From NCBI GenBank assembly GCA_021018995.1, contig CM037588.1, positions 150,679,725-150,743,724 of the forward strand: a DNA stretch of 64,000 nucleotides, given 5' to 3'. This DNA comes from Chloranthus sessilifolius (taxonomy: Eukaryota > Streptophyta > Magnoliopsida > Chloranthales > Chloranthaceae). The notes under the pieces were generated by a model. That model had not been told where the DNA came from. It did not search any database and was given only the letters and a program-made list of their open reading frames with translations. Positions 58,200 through 64,000 of the stretch are shown piece by piece (within the stretch, counting starts at the first letter, position 1; the number at the start of each line of letters is the position of its first letter). The translations under genes were made by a program, and so were the position numbers.

Positions 58200-59732
58200 G
58201 GGACAAATCCTTTGTGGAAGTTAGATTGTCTCCTTCCAAGATAAAGGATCTAAAGGGAAGGTGGGAAATCTAGGGAAGGAACCTTAGAGGGCGGAACGTG
58301 GTTGCAAGAGATGGATGACGATGTACAACAGAGAGGCATGTGGCCAACAGCTTACCAGCTACTGTAGGGTTGTACAAAGCCCATGCAAGATTGTTGACTG
58401 GAATGCGAACCAGAGTGGTCTAATGGATTGGATGTATTACCTGGAGAGGAGATGCATAGTGGGATCCACAACTAATGTGGAGGTGGGAACCGAGGCAGCC
58501 TGGGTACAGTCCCATCATGTCTGGAGGATTATAGAGCCACTGACCAGTACTTGGTTTGCTAAGCGACGTTTTTCATTCCAGCTTGGCACTGATATGGACT
58601 TGGACAAGGTTCTTTTGGAGATGCCGAAATAATTGGGAAAGGAGACTGAGTTTTCAAGATCATTGACTACACGAGGATCCAGGTTATGGTAAACCATCGG
58701 AGTGTCATCCCCCGTGCTGTTACAACTACGATCTGCAGACAAAGCTTCACAGTTCTGTTGGTGGTGGATTGGAGAATTCATGGGGGACAAAAGACCCCTG
58801 TGGAATTGAAGGAGGTGAGGGGAGGATCATTTAATGCCAAGGGAAAGAAGTCTGACAACTCTGGGGTTTCCCGGAGTGATGGTTTTCGATCACAAGATAA
58901 TAATGTTCTGCATCCTTCGACAGTGACTTCTCAAGTGAGAATTCTGCCTCTGGTGTCCGCTGAGATGTCGGCCCAGAGGGGGGCCATCGTGTTTTAAGTT
59001 GTAGGACAGAGAGTAGGGGGGCGACAACATGGAATCGATCTAGATCTTGCACAGAGATTCAACAGCATCAGATGGGTGACACTGTGATAGTATAAATTTT
59101 GGATTTCAGTCCACCACTGCCTAAGAAATTTTGTCCGTCGACTATTGCTTCCCAGCCGACACTTGGTGCTCCTGCTAGTCTTGAGTAATTTCCCAGGATG
59201 AGGGGCTGCTAGCTGGTCGAAGGCGAAAGATGGGTCAACAGAATGACCTTGTTTCTCAGGGAATTCAACACTATTTAATTTCTGTGCGTAATTTGAGGTT
59301 GATAGTTGAGAGTAAAATGGGAACATCCAGCAAATCAGACATGGAGGTCTTTCTTTCCGTAACAGTAGCTTTATTGACTTCTAATTAGCTGACTCTCCTA
59401 CTCCAATCTCTCTTATTTGATTTCATGTATCTGATTTACTGGGGCATGCCTTAAATGTTATGGCCCGAATTGCGATGGGATTTTAATTGCTTCTCTGAAT
59501 TTCACGACAACTCTGATATCATGGTTTCGCCTTCACTTCTCCAGTCTTTTTTTGGGTTTTGGATCGTTTGGTGGATATCTCTCTTTACACCTCCAATCAG
59601 CATGGGAGAGAAATTGATGATGTTGACTAATGAGTGCAACAGCAAGAATGACTCCAGGGAAGCGTCAATGGACTCGCTAGGTGCAAACATTATGACACCA
59701 CAGGGGAACAAAGATGATAATGTCCTTAGGGG

Positions 59733-59779
<47 letters not shown>

Positions 59780-61680
59780 TGTGGCTTCACTTTCTTCCTC
59801 GGAGGTGCTCAATGGATAGTTTACTTGCGAATGATCTGATGAGCAGTAGCAAGAGGTTGGCCCTCTCCTACAATGGGTCTACGGCAGAGCTGAAGGTTCT
59901 ATTTCTAACCATAAAGCATAGGAGCGATAGCATTGTTGATCCCCATAAGATTAATAAGAGCAACAAGGGTGACGATTGAAAAAAATTCAAATGCTGCAAT
60001 CCTCCATCATGTATGGCAGCTTTGGGTTGAATGGAAAGGTAGGAGAAATATAAACGACCAGTAGGTACGTGTTTTGGTTTGATTGGTTTACTATGAAGCC
60101 GTTTTTATGGAATTTCAAAGGGTCAGCATGCCCTGATATCAAAGATTACAACCTAGATGCGGTGACTTTGCAGGAAATTTGGATCGATTACTGTAGCTCT
60201 AAAAGCAGATACATTACACTGGGAAGTATATGGAGTTTAGCCACAATAGATGCCATAGGGGCCATCGTAGGGGCAGAGGGTAATCTGATTGCCTGGGAAA
60301 AGTTTGTGAGGTGGTTCGTATGTTTTCCTTATCAATCCTTCATAGAAATAATGTTGATAAACTTTGTATGTTGGAGGTTTACGGCCCAAATGGCTCTACT
60401 CTTTGGGGAAATATTTAGGAGTTGTTAGAGACTTCAAAGATGCTGGGTGGGACGTGCTCAGGTGTGTCGGGGGAGGCCAATGTCATAAGGATCAGTCATG
60501 AGAAATCCAACAGTAGAAGAATCACTTAAAAGTATGAAAGGCTTTTGCTGAGTTTCTCACGACAACGGGAGCGAATTGACATTCTGATGGGAAGGCCAAT
60601 GGTTACATGATCCAATATGCAAGAATGTCTAATTTAGTGCAAATTGGGTCGATTTCCTTGTACTGGTTCGTGAGAACAGCAAGTTCCTCACCTGCTCTTT
60701 GAAGGGATGTTGCACCGTACGGCCAACCATATTCCAATCTCTTATTTCCGGGATGGATAGAAGAGGGCCTGCTCCATTTAGATTTGAGAATATCGGACTA
60801 CAGGAGGACCATTTAGCAAAGCCAGTATATCAGTGGTGGTCTTCCAAGGATATTAGAGGCACTTTCTACATCGATTCACCTCAAGCTTAAGTTACCAAAG
60901 AAACAATTTATTTAACTAAGCTACTGTATCAGGGGTGGTCTTCCTAGGACATTAGCAGGATGTACCTGGATCCGTGACAGACAAGAAGAATGTGCTCCTT
61001 AGAGAGATTGAGGGGATTGATCCTAAAGAGGAATTGTACCCACTTACCGAGTTTACTTTAGCACGCCGTCAAGAGCGAATAGGGAAATATAGTCATAAGG
61101 TTCTGGATGAAGAAATATGTTGGAGATGAAAGTCAAGAATGCATTGGCTGAAAGAAGGGGATAATAATATTATATTTTTTCCACGACATTGCATATGTGA
61201 GACAAAGAATAAAAAACAACCGAACACTTGGTGGTTAATGGAACCCAGATAGAATATAGTGAGAAAATTGGAATCGAGATGGTAAATTGTTACAAAGATT
61301 TATATAGATATGAAGGATGGATCTGGCCAAAGTTAGAGGGGACTGATTTTTGATCTATTCCTCTTTAGGATAGACGGGCTGGAACCTCTTTAGGATAGAC
61401 AGGGGCTGGAAAGAAGTTCAAGGACACAAATAAGAAGGCAATTCACGAAGCTAGTGGGGACCTGCAGGGGGACTGAAAGGTTTTACACTTAGTTCCTATA
61501 AGCATTTTTGGCCACTTCTTAGAGATAAAATGTTAAGATTTTCTTGTGGAATTCCATGAGAGAGAATATTGGGAGGGCTCTAAATGCTACATTCATTACA
61601 GTAATGCCCAAAAAAGAACTGTGTCGGGGAATTGAGAAATTTAGGACGACTAGTCTATTAGGAAGACTACAAAAGATTTT
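58200..61680 (+). mobile_element. L1-type LINE, 5' part to the start of reverse transcriptase, cut by an LTR element
   Basis: The ORF2 endonuclease domain is readable in pieces at about 60060-60880 (best: RGPAPFRFENIGLQEDHLAK at about 60760-60820, following FQSLISG). The linker is at 61130-61300 (RMHWLKEGDNN). The first reverse-transcriptase blocks are at 61400-61680 (SYKHFWPLLRDKMLRF, MPKKELCRGIEKF). Upstream, 58315-58630 (MYNREACGQQLTSYCRVVQS, AWVQSHHVWRIIEPLTSTWF) may be ORF1 or its leader. The many stops show it is dead. It ends abruptly at the LTR boundary 61680/61681. The missing 3' half may lie beyond the window. Confidence 0.65.
59735..59775. repeat. (GA)n microsatellite
   Basis: About 20 GA units inside the LINE. 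Confidence 0.95.
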
Positions 61681-62661
61681 TGATGCGGGACAACGACCCT
61701 AAAATACATGAATGCTCATGATATGCAAATTTGCCGAAATTAAACTAATTAATTAAGCCATAAAATCCCAAATTAACGCGATACCTTAGGTTTCGTGAAT
61801 TTCGCTTGAGTGATCATGTTAACTTCGGCTAGGATCTAATCCGGTGCGTGAGTTCCATTAGACTTGTGGAAGGTGCGATCCTAGAGATAGAACTCTAGCA
61901 CCTTCTCGGTCGGGGTGCTCATTTGTAAGTTCAATGTAGAATCGCTAAATCCTCACTAGGGCTTTTGAATTGAAGCGATCCAACGGTTCAAATCGGATCT
62001 AGGGTCTTGAGATTATATAAATTCAAATAAGAATGTGAAAAATGGGTTCAATGAATTAGCAAGGAAATAGGGAAACAAAAGATAAAGAGAAGATAAAGAT
62101 AAAATGGGCATCACACCCTTAGCCTCACACCAAACCCACGCGGGGAAGAAGAATCACTCTTCAATGCTCATCTCAAGCTCAATGCAAAGCATTTTTTTTC
62201 ATTCATTAACAACTGCTCAAAAAGGTTTACAAAAGATGTTTTATAGTAGCCACAAGGATAAACAAACCCTAAAACAGAAAAGCACTAAGTTACCCTAAAG
62301 GTAATACATTTGACTCGAAAAGAGAAAAAAAAATACAAAAAGGACAAAACAGACAACGTTCGTCGCTTGACTCACTTGAGCGGGTGTGGTTCTCGCTCGA
62401 GCAAGAATCGTTACGGAGGGTCACTCGCGCGATAACTAAGGGTCGCTTGAGCGACTTATGGCCAAAAGTTTGGCCTTAGTTCCTCTTCATTTGGCTCGAG
62501 CGATAGCCAGGGTCCCTCGAGCGAATCTGGGCAAGATTGCGCTCCTTTAGGCTCTAGTCTCGAATGAAGTCGATGCTTCGTGGTTCCTTTTTCGCTTATT
62601 CTTACGTAGATATACGTGATACGACCTAAAACTTATATTCACGGTGTCGACGTCCTGGTCA
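61681..62661 (-). repeat. 3' LTR of the second chromovirus
   Basis: On the minus strand it starts TGACCAGGACGTCGAC, directly after the purine-rich GGTCCGGGGGAAT, and ends GTCGTTGTCCCGCATCA; 981 bp. TATA-like CTATAAAAC lies at about 62240, followed by a TTAATGAATGAAAA transcript-start style stretch. The start and end are imperfect inverses of each other, as expected. Confidence 0.7.
62362..62525. repeat. Palindrome cluster, TCGCTCGAGCGA type
   Basis: Six to eight degenerate copies: TCTCGCTCGAGCAAG, GGTCGCTTGAGCGACTT, GGCTCGAGCGATAG, CCCTCGAGCGAAT, CACTTGAGCGG, CACTCGCGCGATA. The complete form TCG-CTCGAG-CGA is a 12-bp palindrome and occurs intact at 23630 in the related solo LTR. Confidence 0.8.
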
Positions 62662-62689
62662 ATTCCCCCGGACCAAAAAGACTTCATCA

Positions 62690-62820
62690 CCGATGAAGAG
62701 TAGTCGTGATATCGATCGAGCATATCGGGATCCAGGCGACGAACCTCGTCTTCATTTATCAATGTGTTTTTAGATTTCGGCTTACTCATCATCCACTTCA
62801 CTAAATACTTCTAAAATCCT
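62690..62820 (-). CDS. Chromodomain end of pol (fossil)
   Basis: KWMMSKPKSKNTLINEDEVR then RLDPDMLDRYHDY matches the C-terminal half of chromovirus chromodomains (KW-x-K/P-x-S-x-x-T-W-I-x-x-x-E-L-x-R-L-D-P). Part of a broken element. Confidence 0.65.
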
Positions 62821-62859
62821 CCACCATGGGTGGATACCACAAGGTCATCTAAGATCTCC

Positions 62860-64000
62860 TTAATTACCTCTTTCCTTTGTTTGCTTGGGGAAGGAAGTGG
62901 TATAGGTTGTGAGATTGGGTTGGGATTGAATAGGAGACGCTTGGAAAGGATTGCAAAGAGGTGGGGTTGAGCCTAGATAAGGAACTAGGTCTTCTATATT
63001 GAACGTTGAACTAATCCATGTATCTTGAGGAAGCTCAAGAACATAAGCATTAGAACCACTCATTGCCACAACCCTAGAAGGCCCAGCGTCGCGGGCTTGG
63101 AGCTTCTTCGCGATTCCCGATGGGAATCGTTCAGGCCTAATCCGAACCATCACATGATCGCCGATTTGGAATTCTTTGAAACACTTATGTGAATCCGCCG
63201 ATAATTTGCATTGATCATTGCTTGAATTAATTTTACGTCTAATTTCGACATGCAAGTTATGAATATGTTGTGCAAAGAATCTACGAACTCGGAAGTTCGG
63301 TGTGATGCAGACATAAAGATTAAATCTAGGGGTGTTACAGACCTATGACCATGTACTACCTCAAATGGACTCATACCTATGGACCTATTGATAGAATTGT
63401 TATATGCGAACTTGGCCATGGGCAATATAGAATCCCAAACCCTAATGTGATCATTGACAAGGCACCGAAGGAGGTTGCCTAAGCTCCTATTAGTAGCTTC
63501 GGTTTGGCCATCGGTTTGAGGATGATATGTCGATGAGAATTGGAGCATAGTACCCATCATGTGCCATAAGATTTTTCAAAAGTAACTAGTGTACTTAACA
63601 TCTCTATCCGACAGGATGATTTTAGGCAACCCGTGCAGATGCACCACTTCTCCGAAAAATAATTTCACAATATGGGTTGCATCGAAGATTTAGTGCACGG
63701 TTCGAAGTGATCATCTTGGAAAAGCGGTCCACTACAACAAAAATGGAGTCATGTTTTCTCGAAGTCCTGGAGAGTCCAAGCACGAAATCCATTGAGATGC
63801 CTTGTCATGGTCTGTGTGGCACGGGCAAAGGAGTGTACAAGCCTGTGTTTTGCTTGAATTATTTGGACACTTCGCATGTACGACATTGCCTCACAACCGG
63901 GCAGCATCTCTCATGATGTTAGGCCAAAAGAACATATCTTCAACGAGCGCAATGGTCTTGTTACGCTCAAAATGACTGACAATCCCTCCGACATGTAACT
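62860..64000 (-). CDS. int: Integrase (fossil, N-terminus outside the window)
   Basis: From the right: the zinc-binding end ([17 protein letters not shown]), then the core with [18 protein letters not shown] and [40 protein letters not shown]. The C-terminal part is [20 protein letters not shown] and [20 protein letters not shown]. This is the standard Ty3/gypsy integrase order. Broken. Confidence 0.85.

Larger units (their letters stand above)
61681..64000 (-). mobile_element. Ty3/gypsy chromovirus, 3' part (fossil, continues past the window)
   Basis: On the minus strand the order is integrase, chromodomain, purine tract, 3' LTR. It interrupts the LINE at 61680/61681. The integrase style ([20 protein letters not shown]) and chromodomain make it a chromovirus of a clade other than the Tekay-like one at 8240. 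Gag, protease and reverse transcriptase would lie to the right of the window. It appears broken in several places. Its age cannot be judged with one LTR. Confidence 0.85.

Noticed and set aside
1-64000. tRNA, rRNA or organelle-derived DNA
   Set aside because: No cloverleaf with consensus B-box, no rRNA wording and no plastid or mitochondrial gene recognised on reading. The only tRNA-like text is the primer sites of LTR elements.

Overview
The window looks like nuclear DNA of a flowering plant, made almost entirely of transposable elements nested in one another. The evidence is plant-type Ty3/gypsy elements with chromodomains, L1-type LINEs, hAT-like and Mutator-like DNA transposons, a TRIM, GT-AG introns and AT-rich spacers. 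There is no operon, rRNA or tRNA. I cannot name the species. Only two pieces look like ordinary host genes: the 5' end of a small exon split by a nested insertion (6166-6219 and 21458-21607), and the first coding exons of a WD40 gene resembling WRAP53/TCAB1 (25954 to 25619, minus strand). Both are fragments.

Layout. 1-341 is a LINE 3' end. 1497-4711 is a decayed hAT-like element holding a solo LTR (1706-3610) and a 5'-truncated LINE with a 14-bp target duplication (3968-4439). 6220-21452 is a three-deep nest: an inverted-repeat DNA element, a minus-strand solo LTR inside it, and inside that a 12.7-kb Tekay/Del-like chromovirus (8240-20946) with gag, pol, chromodomain and an extra 3' ORF. 21.6-25.3 kb is low-gene DNA with old repeats and a probable solo LTR (23536-24304).

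26.1-48.0 kb is a second nest. A hAT-like element is split by a 21-kb Mutator-like element (MULE, about 26566-47855). The MULE carries a decayed MuDR-type transposase on the plus strand. On the minus strand it carries a Ulp1 (SUMO-protease-like) gene with all four active-site residues visible and a tandem GRF-zinc-finger gene. A third, acidic, repeat-bearing gene lies on the plus strand. Arrays of short palindromes lie between its genes, and a 2.5-kb solo LTR sits in one of them. 48.5-52.6 kb holds a 716-bp tandem duplication, a Mutator-type MITE, a family of foldback MITEs and microsatellites. 54.6-61.7 kb holds a TRIM, two LINE pieces and a hAT-like MITE with an exact 8-bp target duplication. 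61681-64000 is the 3' end of another chromovirus on the minus strand, inserted into the second LINE.

Two unexpected signals run through the window. First, three different Ty3/gypsy LTR families each carry a cluster of 12-bp palindromes with the same frame, TCG-N6-CGA (cores ATTAAT, ACCGGT, CTCGAG). Second, the MULE carries arrays built on 10-bp palindromes of the form CT-N-ATAT-N-AG. Both look like arrays of binding sites for dimeric proteins. The MULE case recalls the arrays targeted by VANC anti-silencing proteins of VANDAL elements.
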